A DNA stretch of 64,000 bases. Origin: Lacibacter sp. H375 (GTDB lineage: Bacteria > Bacteroidota > Bacteroidia > Chitinophagales > Chitinophagaceae). Below are positions 19,601 through 28,400 of this stretch, piece after piece. Position 1 is the stretch's first letter; the number at the start of each line of letters is the position of its first letter. The notes beneath the pieces are model-generated. The model was given only the letters and a program-made list of their open reading frames with translations, was not told the origin of the DNA and searched no databases. The stretch spans positions 3,472,001-3,536,000 of the forward strand of contig NZ_JBBKTT010000001.1 in NCBI RefSeq assembly GCF_037892425.1, written 5' to 3'. The position numbers and the translations under genes were made by a program.

Positions 19601-20095
19601 AGCTGACATTGTTCCCTGTTGCAGATAAACGGTACTCTCATTATTTAATGATAACACGCCTTGTGTTACTGAACCGTTTGTTACAGTAATAGTAGAACTT
19701 ACCAAAGTGAGCCCAAGTTGGGTACAACCAAAAAATATATTTCCACTCGCTGTTACACTTGCCGATGAAATATATAGATTGAAATTAATTGCTGCACCAG
19801 GCTCTAATGTATTAGCATCGGGATGAGGATTGTTTACAAGATCAGGTACAGAAGGACAAATCTGATATAAATAGGGGCTTGAAGCATTGCAGGATTGTCC
19901 TGTGTTATCTTCAGTTGCCATTCGCCAGTTACCTTCATTAAAGAAATCATTGTCTGTTTCACCTGTCCAGTACAAGTAACTTGTTGATGGATCACAAGGG
20001 TTTGCAGCTTCCCGAGCAGAAGCAGAAAGCGAAACAAAGCATAATAAAATGAGTGAAAATAGAAATGCCTGAAGCTGGCTACTAATTTTAAACAT
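13643..20095 (-). CDS. Secreted multidomain GH128-like glycosidase with T9SS sorting domain
   Basis: A 2150-residue exported protein with a signal peptide of about 27 residues. After a strand-rich N-terminal region, residues 310-565 form a GH128-like (Asl1, PF11790) catalytic domain: Glu385 in LGFNES is the likely acid/base and Glu495 in WITEFN the likely nucleophile. Four carbohydrate-binding-like modules follow, each starting with an AE pair (FEAEC, HEAEN, FEAEL, LEAEL), between about 595 and 1180. Next come an Ig-like domain, one MBG repeat (TYGDDNPAL), two YDG repeats (KVYDGNT) and another Ig-like domain. A type A sorting domain (AYPNPSTSYF to the C-terminus) directs type IX secretion. 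GH128 enzymes cut beta-1,3-glucans, but the precise linkage here is inferred. The gene faces away from the rest of the PUL and shares its promoter element. Confidence 0.82.
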   Translation of the reverse strand: MFKISSQLQAFLFSLILLCFVSLSASAREAANPCDPSTSYLYWTGETDNDFFNEGNWRMATEDNTGQSCNASSPYLYQICPSVPDLVNNPHPDANTLEPGAAINFNLYISSASVTASGNIFFGCTQLGLTLVSSTITVTNGSVTQGVLSLNNESTVYLQQGTMSASLSLNFLDAASWVYFKQDNPVSLQAKLSNIFINDVTGTLDNNFRINQYYQSGSVVRPLSGSFAPAKIYSSSNLQGSSADVNEDIIYKGASVPNGMNNNIRSFKLKRGFMATLAVNDNGTGKSRVYIASEADLTVNTLDAALQGNVSFIRVVPWNWVIKKGTGGFYDQLNTGWFYNWNNNNNSLPNYEYVPMAWGASGTFPTALNLITGKKKTTHVLGFNESDNCEDQSGQFNNLCEPAVAVAYYENLMSLGVRLGTPAPRENGPTGWLKDFATLAKAKDVRFDFVAVHWYDWGSNPANSPNADPQQIFNRFKSYLASVYNIYKLPIWITEFNANPNRGNPIQQAFLELALPYLESLDYVERYAYFQPNPQYATVPQTPANYYENGVLTNIGELYMNHISSPSIPAATVKCANNLDGLDQTYVTPVLNTTVFEAECGKYIGNQWTVLPDANASNGLYLKGDASLAGATALAKQIHFEFETSVAGTYRIYIRSASNGTGAIKIGMDGAATEQLSPFTSATFTWFQMPRFYDLGTGLHRLTVEFPNANIKLDQIVITNGQENLEALIKNTGYCTPSNVKFGLDVTDILTFHEAENAPRGANWNIETSTSAVAGAYLKSANNITSPQPPAGTDNQITFTINIAQADEYELWAKIKAINAGENSLWIAVDDEPYRKWDRLGSAVYEWYWKKFHYSYGTADRSFSYFLTAGQHIVKIAIAGGNVQVDRLAVSTKGKNPEATDPNVLLLSAQLEFEAELAERFGTTTIQSCVNSSNGQQVSMGLSTSNGIRFTQIVAEDAGAYKLKVSYMSKVARNFRVRVNGTLMNRQTVVPSGNWCFIDASNPTLGSPAIHEVVVILRRGLNTIELTPAGTDAPAMDKIKLEKAPLTNVDLEAELAEMVGTTTIVACTTSSNGSLANPGLPSANGIRYNNILCAEAKTYDVDVSYISKTVRNLRISVNGAAFVTYAFGPTGNWCFEGGSPGIKTIPLALIQGINSIEMRATGTDAPFLDKIVIKEQPISDVTFTTNGLPVGATAASVNYKFYTNPTTLSAPLTAATDFTAPVATNKEIYFSYPATVTVPGGNVYSLSGVSSSGGTIAASSQRGYNNQFTPTQPRTITGAYDLTCVVPSVTTEPVDREKSYGDTARFSFVGEGTAIIYQWQINTGSGFANITASENNPGSIYTGYNSAQLDISSLTVSMSGYQYKCVVTNSCGTISANVVSLTVHPITATIAANDKTKTYGDDNPALDATVAGTINGDVLNYTLSTSAEKFSSAGIYPITIALGSNPNYNIDIDNGNLQIEKRTLTVTATTGFSKVYDGNTDASVTTDPLNTTANVKLSDDRINNDVFNITHTSANFDSKIVSTNHVITVSGLELTGAAAGNYELSQTDATTSNNAVITAKDLTVTATGVDKVYDGNTVADVILSTDKVAGDDLSASFTTANFADFNAGTWDVAVSGINISGNDAGNYTLLNNAATTDAKINKAGTTTTLITSAATVRYMDPLTMTAKIKPANTAGALTGTVQFSIGGIAYGSPVAVVPIPGDQEGMVQATMAPQVSNLPAANPYIVTALFSSTNNNYEGSSQAKPLTVLARNASPYNDFVGFYTGTLFAWTSGPNSNSASVTLSTTIRDNNAPRGDMRGAKVTFYIVNGNTLTPINGAQNLPVGLIDINDGSIGTASAIVNFNIGSNNAQNFQIAVGVSGAYTNNPNLSSAQTIVTVSKPVPGGYMVGGGRIENISSSGYIRGKSGLNTDFQADISYTKSGTNPKGKANLLIRSYYKPDGMLDTELHTYIIATSAISSLNVGTPTATATFSAKANLYEQMPDLSLVQIEGGSTFEMVIYQNQCNQKVAVTLYRKAGGIWYSSNWNGTATIQQSLNGGEAAVSGGGICSAITTRSNNNVEQIDLLSVLKFGIKAYPNPSTSYFMLNIESMDTKTPINVRVLSITGKEMELIRNITAGQTIQIGNRYSPGMYVLEVIQGERKMTTMLIKQSD

Positions 20096-20127
20096 GGCAA
20101 ATTAAGTTTTGATTATTTCTAATAATC

Positions 20128-20182
20128 CAAAACTATTTTCTTACGATTATAATCACGGCGACAATCAATTCATTAAAGGGGT
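20128..20182 (-). promoter_or_regulatory. PUL regulatory element and -7 box of the GH128-like gene
   Basis: On the minus strand ACCCCTTTAATGAA (20182 to 20169) is followed, after 33 bases, by TAGTTTTG (20135 to 20128), a perfect TAnnTTTG box. The element ends 73 bases before the start codon. Confidence 0.6.
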
Positions 20183-20352
20183 CGTTTTGTCTTAATTTGA
20201 ATTCGCTAAATGATGAATGATCGAGATGGTTAAGCACTTGTAGAATCATTCCGTACTTTTTCTTTTTTAATGATTGCCTTAGCTATGTTTTATCTTTTAA
20301 TTCAATCTGCTGTTGATTATTCGACAGTAGATTATGGCTTTGACACATTACT

Positions 20353-20407
20353 ACCTCTTTCATGAACTAACTGTTTCTTCAACCGATTGAATTCGGCTCT
20401 ATTTTTA
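20353..20407 (+). promoter_or_regulatory. PUL regulatory element and -7-like box of the acetylesterase gene
   Basis: ACCTCTTTCATGAA (20353-20366) is followed after 33 bases by TATTTTTA (20400-20407). The element ends 69 bases before the ATG at 20436. Confidence 0.55.
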
Positions 20408-20435
20408 GTTTTTAATGACGTTATCTTTAGTACAC

Positions 20436-21833
20436 ATGTCAAAATATTTCTTACTAGCGGCTTCTATTTTCATTGCGAGTCTTTCGTTTTCTCAAACCCG
20501 CCTGCCTGCAATGTTTAGTGATAACATGGTATTGCAGCAGCAGCAATTGGTTTCCGTTTGGGGAATCGACAAACCCAATACAAAAATATCTGTGAAGGGA
20601 AGTTGGGGAAATAATTCAACAGCAACAACCGATGCCACCGGTCATTGGAAACTAAAATTACAAACGCCAAAAGCGGGTGGCCCTTATACGTTAGAGGTTA
20701 AAGGAAGTAAAACAGTAACCTTGAAAAATGTATTGATCGGTGAAGTGTGGTTCTGCTCAGGCCAATCAAATATGGAGATGCCCTTAAAAGGTTATATGAA
20801 TCAGCCTGTCATTGGCAGCAATGAAACTATCTTGAATTCAGCCAACGATAAAATACATTTTATCAATACGCCCCATGGTTCCAGTTTAACAGCGCTGTAC
20901 GATTTAAAGACGGAGTGGAATGTTGCCTCACCAGCTACTGCAGGCAGCAGCAGTGCCGCTGCATATTTTTTTGCTAAAAAATTGCATGCTGTTTTGGGTG
21001 TACCTATTGGCGTGATTCACTGCTCATGGGGTGGTTCTAAAATTGAAAGCTGGATGGATGAAGAAAGCTTAGCCGGATTTAAAAATAATAAAGTGCCTGA
21101 TACATTGCCAGCAAGAGAGCCGCAAATTATACCTACGCTTATGTATAATTCATTATTGCATCCATATATTGGCTATACCATTAAGGGTGTTATATGGTAT
21201 CAGGGTGAATCAAACAGAGTGAATGCTGATGAATATCTTGGATTATTTACTTCAATGATCAAGCTATGGCGCACTAAATGGCAACAAGGTGATTTTCCTT
21301 TTTATTATGTGCAAATAGCGCCACATGAAACAAGAAATCTGAATGCTGCTTATTTGCGTGAAGCACAGTTTCAAACAATGCTCTCGGTACCAAATACAGG
21401 TATGGCTGTTACAATGGATATTGGAGAACCCAACTTAATACATCCGTCACAAAAAGAACAGGTTGGCAACAGGCTCGCTTACTGGGCACTTGTAAAAGAT
21501 TATCATATTGCCGGTATTTCATGCAGCGGGCCGGTATTTAAAAAAGCAGAAAAAACAGAAGATAGTAAGATGATACTCGCTTTTGACTATGCTGAAATGG
21601 GTTTAACAGGTTTTGGAAAACCTCTTACTGATTTTGAGATAGCAGGCGAAGACAAAATATTTTTTCCTGCACAGGTAAAAATTGTAAATGATAAAAGAGG
21701 TAACTTATTGGTATGGAATGATGACATTAAAAAACCCGTAGCAGTTCGCTATGCATTTAAAAGCTGGGTACAGGGCAGCTTGTTTAATACCCAGGGATTG
21801 CCTGCATCTTCTTTCAGAACAGATAATTGGTGA
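20436..21833 (+). CDS. Sialate O-acetylesterase-type (SASA) carbohydrate esterase
   Basis: A 465-residue exported protein with a signal peptide of about 20 residues ending FSQT. The catalytic core is an SGNH/SASA (PF03629) hydrolase: block I is GEVWFCSGQSNMEMPL with the nucleophile serine in GQSNM, the oxyanion segment is GVIWYQGESN, and the catalytic histidine is in the segment LIHPSQKEQVGNRLA. An N-terminal beta domain (LPAMFSDNMVLQQ) is typical. The family removes acetyl groups from sialic acids or, in PULs, from polysaccharides such as xylan, pectin and sulfated glycans. The ATG at 20436 gives MSKYFLL; an in-frame ATG at 20415 is less likely. It carries the shared PUL element upstream, so deacetylation of the PUL substrate is the likely job. 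Confidence 0.85.
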   Translation: MSKYFLLAASIFIASLSFSQTRLPAMFSDNMVLQQQQLVSVWGIDKPNTKISVKGSWGNNSTATTDATGHWKLKLQTPKAGGPYTLEVKGSKTVTLKNVLIGEVWFCSGQSNMEMPLKGYMNQPVIGSNETILNSANDKIHFINTPHGSSLTALYDLKTEWNVASPATAGSSSAAAYFFAKKLHAVLGVPIGVIHCSWGGSKIESWMDEESLAGFKNNKVPDTLPAREPQIIPTLMYNSLLHPYIGYTIKGVIWYQGESNRVNADEYLGLFTSMIKLWRTKWQQGDFPFYYVQIAPHETRNLNAAYLREAQFQTMLSVPNTGMAVTMDIGEPNLIHPSQKEQVGNRLAYWALVKDYHIAGISCSGPVFKKAEKTEDSKMILAFDYAEMGLTGFGKPLTDFEIAGEDKIFFPAQVKIVNDKRGNLLVWNDDIKKPVAVRYAFKSWVQGSLFNTQGLPASSFRTDNW

Positions 21834-21868
21834 TTATTATCCTCTTCTTGTTAGTTATTGAATAGAAT

Positions 21869-21925
21869 ACCCCCCTTTTTTGAAGGTATGCTTTCGGCTT
21901 TTTTAAGCAGTTACGATTAGCTTTA
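21869..21925 (+). promoter_or_regulatory. PUL regulatory element and -7-like box of the beta-helix/sulfatase operon
   Basis: ACCCCCCTTTTTTGAA (21869-21884) is the element with two extra C. TAGCTTTA (21918-21925) starts after exactly 33 bases. The ATG at 22006 is 121 bases beyond the element, farther than in the other units. A second TAGCTTTT lies at 21941-21948. Confidence 0.5.
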
Positions 21926-22005
21926 AGTAGTTAACGCAATTAGCTTTTAGAGATCTAAGCAAGCATCTTATCAATGTTGCCTTATAAGTTTTAATCATCA
22001 GTTCA

Positions 22006-23655
22006 ATGAAAATCAAAAAGATATTATCCTTAACATTTCTTGTCTGTTTTAGTTTTTCTTTAAAAGCTACAAATTATTATATCAACTCAGTAGTTGGAAA
22101 TGATGCAAATAAAGGAACAAGCTCAACTCATTCCTGGAAAACCGTTTCGCCGGTAAAGTTGATTCAATTAACCGCCGGCGATTCTATTCTTTTTGCGACA
22201 GGGCAAAAATTCACAGGGATGTTGGCGCTCATCAATATTAAAGGTGATGCGCAACATCCTGTGGTGGTAACAAGCTACCTGTATAAAGGAAATAAATCAA
22301 AACCTGTTTTAGATGCAGGTGAAGAATTAAATGCATTGTTGATCCAGAATTCTTCATTCATACATGTAAGTGGAATTGAATTTACAGGCATATTACCTTA
22401 TCAAAAAAGTACCACAGCTAACAAAACTGAAATGCGTTGCGGCATTCTTGTTGAAGTAACGAAAGATGAAGCATTTGAAAATATTAAGTTGAGCGGGGTA
22501 ATAGTTCATGATGTGTATTACAATCCTAAAGGGTTTACACGTTCAGCTGCTGAAATTAAAACAGCAAATGGTACGCAGAGTTATGGTTGGGGAATCCGTG
22601 TCATTAATAATACAAAGGCAGGGCGATTAATGAATATGAAGATTTTAAAATCTGAAGTATTCAACGTCAGTCATACAGGAGTGAAAGCTACCGGCAACAT
22701 TAACAGCATTCAACAATTGGAAATTGCTGAATGTAACGTTCACCAAACTGGTGGTCCGGGTATGCAGTTTTCGGGAGTTACAGACGGACATATTCATCAT
22801 AACAAAATTGATCATTCAGGTTCAACGGCAGATAGCAGAAACTGGGGTCGTGGCAGTGGTTTGTGGACATGGAGTTGCAGCAACATCCTCATTGAACACA
22901 ATCGCTTTGAAAATGCAAACGGCCCCGGCGATTCTGCAGGTGTACATATTGATTACAATTGCAGTGATGTAATAGTTCAGTATAATGTAAGTGCAAATAA
23001 TGCCGGCGGTTTCTGCGAAATTTTAGGTAACAACTACAATTGTGCATACCGTTATAACATCAGCGTCAATGATGGTTATAGAGTAAAAGGAATGAATGGT
23101 GCTTTTCAGGAAGGGAAAATTTTCTGGCTAAGCGGTTACCAGGGCGATCAAAAGAAAAATGCAGGCCCGTACAACAGCTACTTTTACAACAATACCATTT
23201 ATGTTGCAGCCAATATTATTCCAAAGATAGCAGTGAGCAGCAGTGCTGATGGAGTACTTATTGCAAACAACATCTTTTACTTTGAAACGGCTGCTCAAAT
23301 GGTGGCAGGTGATCAGAAGAAAAAAGAAGTGGATGTTGACGGTGTACCGAATGTTGTATTTACCAATAATCTTTTTTTACGTCCCGATAATTGGCCTTCG
23401 GAAATTCCATTACAAGATGCAACACCAATCATTGGCGATCCTTTGTTTAAAAACAAAGGTGGGGTATTAGTAAATGATTATTTGCCTGGAAATAAGAATC
23501 TGATTTTGAACAAGAGTATCACCGTTCAACCAATTCCAAAAGATACAATTGGTATTCGAATAGGGTTGCAAGTTGAGCATGATATTTTAGGTAATCCTAT
23601 TCAGGGAAAACCAGACATAGGCGCAATTGAATTGAGTGAGAATAAAAAGAAATAA
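22006..23655 (+). CDS. Right-handed parallel beta-helix protein, putative polysaccharide lyase or hydrolase
   Basis: A 549-residue exported protein with a signal peptide of about 22 residues. The mature part opens with YYINSVVGNDANKGTSSTHSWKTVSPV, the usual start of secreted pectate-lyase-like proteins, and continues as short repeated strands rich in Asn, Gly and His (for example HNRFENANGPGDSAG-like rungs). Such beta-helix proteins include pectate, alginate and other polysaccharide lyases and some hydrolases. I see no residues that fix the family. The stop overlaps the start region of the next gene by 20 bases, which indicates a shared transcript with the sulfatase. It is probably an accessory or backbone-cutting enzyme of the PUL. 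Confidence 0.75.
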   Translation: MKIKKILSLTFLVCFSFSLKATNYYINSVVGNDANKGTSSTHSWKTVSPVKLIQLTAGDSILFATGQKFTGMLALINIKGDAQHPVVVTSYLYKGNKSKPVLDAGEELNALLIQNSSFIHVSGIEFTGILPYQKSTTANKTEMRCGILVEVTKDEAFENIKLSGVIVHDVYYNPKGFTRSAAEIKTANGTQSYGWGIRVINNTKAGRLMNMKILKSEVFNVSHTGVKATGNINSIQQLEIAECNVHQTGGPGMQFSGVTDGHIHHNKIDHSGSTADSRNWGRGSGLWTWSCSNILIEHNRFENANGPGDSAGVHIDYNCSDVIVQYNVSANNAGGFCEILGNNYNCAYRYNISVNDGYRVKGMNGAFQEGKIFWLSGYQGDQKKNAGPYNSYFYNNTIYVAANIIPKIAVSSSADGVLIANNIFYFETAAQMVAGDQKKKEVDVDGVPNVVFTNNLFLRPDNWPSEIPLQDATPIIGDPLFKNKGGVLVNDYLPGNKNLILNKSITVQPIPKDTIGIRIGLQVEHDILGNPIQGKPDIGAIELSENKKK

Positions 23656-25111
23656 TTCTAAACAACATCCATTGAACAAAAGAAGAATTCAAACCGGAGT
23701 TATTGGTCTGTCCGCATGCATGCTGATTGTAACTGCATGGGCGTTTACAAAAAAATCAAAACAGGAAATTACAATCAACCAGGACAGGCCCAATGTCATT
23801 ATCATTCTTACCGATGATCAGGGTTATGCTGATGTTGGTTTTAATGGTTGTAAAGATATTCCAACACCAAACATCGATCGTATTGCAAAAAACGGTGTTG
23901 TGTTTACAAATGGTTATGTAAGTTATGCAGTATGTGCGCCAAGCCGTGCAGGTTTAATTACAGGCCGCTACCAGGATCGTTTTGGTTACAGCCGTAATCC
24001 GTTGTATAAACCATTTGATCCAACTATTGGTCTTCCTTTAACTGAACAAACATTACCGGAGCTGTTAAAGCAAAACGGTTACAATACAATGGGTATTGGT
24101 AAATGGCATTTAGGTGTGCATGAGAAATTCCGTCCATGGAACAGAGGCTTCAATGAGTTTTTTGGATTTCTTGGAGGAGGGCATCGTTATTTCCCGGAAG
24201 AATATAATATCACAAATCAGGATAGTGCAAAAAACGAAGGAGAAAGTTATCGCACCAAACTCATCCGTAAAGAAACCGTGATAGAAGAGAAAGAATATTT
24301 AACAGATGCACTGTCAAGAGAAGCTGTTTCATTTATTGAACGAAACAAGCAGCAACCATTCTTCCTCTACCTCGCTTATAATGCACCGCATTCGCCTTTG
24401 CAGGCCACTCCAAAATATTTGAGTCGCTTTGATCATATAAAAAATCCGAAGCGTAAAACCTATGCAGCAATGGTAAGTGCAGTAGATGATGGTGTTGGTG
24501 CAGTGTTGGACAAGTTGCAACAATTGAATCTTAGTGAAAATACCATTGTTATTTTTCTTTCAGACAATGGCGGACCTGAAACAGATAATGGCAGCGATAA
24601 TGGCCCGTTACGTGCAGGTAAGAGTTCTCTGTTTGAGGGCGGGATACGGGTTCCGTTTGCCATGCAATGGCCCAAACAGATAAAAGCAAACACGAAATAT
24701 GAGCAACCGGTTATTTCGTTAGACATTTTTGCTACAGTAGCAGCCAATATTGGCAAAATATCTGCACCGAAAAATGAATTGGATGGTGCAAACCTCTTGC
24801 CTTATATCAAAGGAGCAACAAAAGGTTCACCACATGAGTATCTGTTTTGGCGACAATTTGATCAAAAGAGCTATGCGGTACTTCATCAATCCGGGTTCAA
24901 ACAGGTAATTCTGAAAGATTCCAGTTTCAATTTGTATAATCTGAAAACTGACATTGAAGAAAAAGTCAATATCGACGATAAGAAAATGATGAGTGTCTTC
25001 GATCAGCAGCGAAAAAAATGGGAAGCCAATACCATTGCACCACTTTTTTATGGCTTGAACCAGGAACAGCTTTACGAACGGCAAAAGAAATCACAAGAGA
25101 AAAAGAATTAA
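23636..25111 (+). CDS. S1-type sulfatase
   Basis: A 491-residue sulfatase. A membrane-anchor-like signal near residues 20-35 suggests export. The metal ligands open as IILTDDQGY, and the formylglycine precursor is Cys100 in the motif CAPSRAGLITGRY, the CxPxR signature of type I sulfatases. DNGGPETDNG near residue 310 supplies further metal ligands. The C-terminal domain resembles N-acetylgalactosamine/iduronate-type sulfatases, but the substrate cannot be read. The frame starts with GTG at 23636, overlapping the beta-helix gene; a TTG at 23672 (NKRRIQTG) is an alternative start with a neater signal peptide. The Cys must be converted to formylglycine, presumably by the FGE encoded at 42522. 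Confidence 0.86.
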   Translation: MRIKRNNSKQHPLNKRRIQTGVIGLSACMLIVTAWAFTKKSKQEITINQDRPNVIIILTDDQGYADVGFNGCKDIPTPNIDRIAKNGVVFTNGYVSYAVCAPSRAGLITGRYQDRFGYSRNPLYKPFDPTIGLPLTEQTLPELLKQNGYNTMGIGKWHLGVHEKFRPWNRGFNEFFGFLGGGHRYFPEEYNITNQDSAKNEGESYRTKLIRKETVIEEKEYLTDALSREAVSFIERNKQQPFFLYLAYNAPHSPLQATPKYLSRFDHIKNPKRKTYAAMVSAVDDGVGAVLDKLQQLNLSENTIVIFLSDNGGPETDNGSDNGPLRAGKSSLFEGGIRVPFAMQWPKQIKANTKYEQPVISLDIFATVAANIGKISAPKNELDGANLLPYIKGATKGSPHEYLFWRQFDQKSYAVLHQSGFKQVILKDSSFNLYNLKTDIEEKVNIDDKKMMSVFDQQRKKWEANTIAPLFYGLNQEQLYERQKKSQEKKN

Positions 25112-25264
25112 CTTAATTGGATAGTGGTGCAGTTTAGGATATGATCCATTCATTATTCAAGAAAATTTGATAAGCAATTGAAAATGCGGGTACAAAACCC
25201 ATAGAAATTGGAAACTTTCGTGTAAGAAAACAGCCATTTCTAACCTGATAAATAGCACAATCGT

Positions 25265-25384
25265 ATGGTGACAAAACAAAAAAGTACAAATATTGAAAAG
25301 AATAATCATCGGATAAACATAAAACTTGCCGTAATCTATTTTCTGTTAGTGCTGCTGTTTATTTCACTGCTTGTATTTTTGTAG
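25265..25384 (+). CDS. Possible 39-residue single-pass membrane protein
   Basis: An ATG-started frame of 39 codons encodes a polar N-terminal part of 20 residues followed by a hydrophobic helix (LAVIYFLLVLLFISLLVFL) that ends at the stop. This layout is typical of small membrane proteins. It lies in the 361-base gap between a sulfatase and the hybrid sensor gene. No family is recognised and expression is unproven. It is too small to exclude chance. Confidence 0.35.
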   Translation: MVTKQKSTNIEKNNHRINIKLAVIYFLLVLLFISLLVFL

Positions 25385-25472
25385 CACTAAAGCAGTATGG
25401 GTTCAAATAACTTCAATAATCGTTGAATTCATCTAAATTGTAAGTTCGTATAACGATTAATTTAGAAACGCT

Positions 25473-28400
25473 TTGCCTTCCTCCACTAATAAATACGCTT
25501 GCCTGCTGCTTTTCATTGCTGTAACGTTTGCCGGTTACACGCAACAAGCCAATTCCTTTATCAGTATTACAGATGAACTGGTGAACAATGAAGTTACCTC
25601 CATCATTCAGGATAAAAATGGGTTTATCTGGCTTGGTACAAGAGGCGGATTGCAACGTTTTGATGGTTATGAAATGAAATTGCTCAAGAATGATTTCGGG
25701 AAAGGTGGTAACCTGTTAAGTCAATCAATTGAAGTATTGCAGAGTGGAAAGCAGAATAATATCTGGATCGGCACAAAGTCGGGCGGACTGAGTGAGTACA
25801 ATCTCAACAGCGGAAAAATAGCAAACTATCCAAACAACAATGCTAACAGCGCAGGATTTAATGCCGATTACATTCTTTCCATATTAGATACAGATAGTGA
25901 AAAGTTATTGATCGGCACCTGGAAAGGTTTTCAATACCTCAACAAGAAAACCGGTGAATTCAAAATTGTTAATAGTGTTTGGAAGACATTCGATATTCAG
26001 CCGGATGGTAATGCAGGTTACTGGCTGGCCACCAACAGCGGGCTGAAGCATATTAATCAGAATCTGGTCAACGATGTCTCTTACAACTTCGGAATTAACG
26101 GCGTTAACATTACGTCAATCGTAAACGATAAATCCAATAGTTGTCTGTGGCTTGGTAGCTGGAACGAAGGCTTGTTTCAATTTAATCTCACAACAAAAGA
26201 GTTTAAGAATTACCGGCATCAACAAAATAACGCCGCTTCAATAAGTTCAAACAACACCTATCGTATTTTGCTCGATTCGAAAGGTACATTATGGGTTGGA
26301 ACATGGGGTGGGGGCTTAAACCGCTTTGACCGCAACACAAACAGCTTTGAAAAAATCAGCTTAAATGTTCCGGGTATTTATACCAACGACAACCAGATTA
26401 TTTTAACCATGCAGGAAGATCCATCCGGTTTGTTATGGATTGGAACTGACGGTACCGGTGTTTTTAAATTTGATCTGAAACAAAAAAAGTTTTCGAACAT
26501 TGGCTATGAAAATAAATTGAATTCATTATTGGGAAGTACGCATGTGCTTTCGGTGTATGTAGATCCGTTCAATAAACTTTGGTTGGGAACAAAAGGTGGT
26601 GGTATACAATATTCAACAGATTGGAAGACATTTACTCAATTTAATATTGAAGACTCTGAAACAGGTAACCCTTCGGGGCTGCCCTATGTCAGCCGTTCTT
26701 TTTTGCAGGAGGGTGATTACTTGTGGGTTGGTACAAATAAAGGATTGATACGTATCCTGAATAAAGGACAAAAGCCATCAGCATATGATGTTTTTGAACC
26801 AGGGTTTGGGGGGGATGCCGGTTTCATCAGCGCAAGAAAGGCAACTCAAATTATAAAAGATTCTTCTGGTAGAATTTGGATTGGAACTCAGGAAAACGGG
26901 CTCAGCTATATTGCCGGTTTCGATAAAAAAAATCAACCAATATTTAAAAACTATATGCCGGCATATGGAGTAAAGGGCGCTTTGCAAAATGAACGGGTAA
27001 GTTGTTTATTGGTTGATTCGAAAAAACGATTATGGATAGGAACATATAAGGGACTCCATTTGTATCAACCATTAACGGATCAGTTCCAGGTATTTACTCA
27101 AACAGATGAATATGAAAACTCCATCAGCAACAATACTATTCTTTGTTTGGCCGAAGATAAATTTGGAAACATCTGGGCGGGCACGCAATATGGCTTGAAC
27201 AAAATTTCCGGTTATGATGGCAGTAAATTAAATGTAACGGGTTTTACAACCAAGGAAGGACTTCCCAGCGATTATATACATGCTGTTATTCCGGATAAAG
27301 AAGGAAACATTTGGGCAAGCACAAACAAAGGCATCGTTCGATTTAATCAATCAACAAAATCATTTGCTGTTTTTGACAAGCGTGATGGTGTTCAGTCAAT
27401 CGTTTTTTCTGAAAACGCATCCTGTAAAGATGCAAGCGGTCGTCTCTTCTTTGGTGGGTTGGAAGGCCTGACTTATTTTTTTCCTGACAGTATCAAGATC
27501 AATCAATTTTATCCGCCGATTTATTTTACCAACTTAACGGTGAATAATATTCCGTACGAATTTGGTACTGGAAAAGGAGATAGCTCTATTCTGAATAAAC
27601 CATTCTACAAAACAGAAACCATAACACTCAATCATAAAGAAAACATCTTCTCTATTGAATTTGCTGCGCTGGATTACCATGCACCGGATAAAAACGAGTA
27701 CATGTATAAGCTGGAAGGCTTTAATGAAGATTGGGTATATGCCGGCAATAAGCGCCTTGTTTCATTTACGAATTTGAAGCCAGGTACTTACCAGTTAAAA
27801 GTAAAAGCAACAAACAGTGATAAAACATGGAACCCGACTCCGCATGAATTAACGATAAAAATTCTGCCTCCACCATGGAAAACATGGTGGGCATACAGCA
27901 TCTATGTAACTGTTTTTATTTTTCTTCTTTGGTTAACACGGTATCTCGGGTTGCGACAGGTTGCACTAAAGAACCAATTAACACTCAGTAAGCTTGAACG
28001 GCAGCAGGAAAATAAACTAGCCGATTTTAAAGAGCGGTTATTTACAAATATCTCGCATGAGTTTCGAACACCGCTAACGCTCATCCTTGGCCCTCTCGAT
28101 GATCTGTTGCAACGGAAAAAGTTTGAAACGCAAGTTGAAAAGAGCCTGCGTCTGATTCAGAAGCAATCGAAGAGAATGTTGCGTATGGTTAATCAGTTGT
28201 TAGATTTTCAAAAAGCTGAAGCAGGAAGTTTAAAACTTTCACTGCAGCCGGGAGAGATTGTTTCATTTTGTCATGACATCTTTATTCTTTTTAATGATGA
28301 AGCAAGCAGAAGAAACATTGATTATACGTTTCACTCACAGGAAAAATATCTCTCATTTACATTCGATCACAATAAACTTGAGATCATCATATTTAATATT

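Larger units (their letters stand above)
20096..20435. other. Divergent promoter region of the PUL
   Basis: This 340-base region separates the minus-strand GH128-like gene from the plus-strand acetylesterase gene. It holds one copy of the PUL element for each direction (20169-20182 on minus, 20353-20366 on plus), each followed after 33 bases by a TAnnTTTR box. No coding sequence was seen. Confidence 0.6.

Noticed and set aside
13643-20095. Reading the giant protein as a surface adhesin because of MBG and YDG repeats
   Set aside because: The GH128-like glutamate pair, the CBM-like modules and the shared PUL element argue for an enzyme.
24329-24523. Opposite-strand open frames inside the sulfatase and other coding genes
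   Set aside because: They run antisense to well-supported genes and lack recognisable domains.
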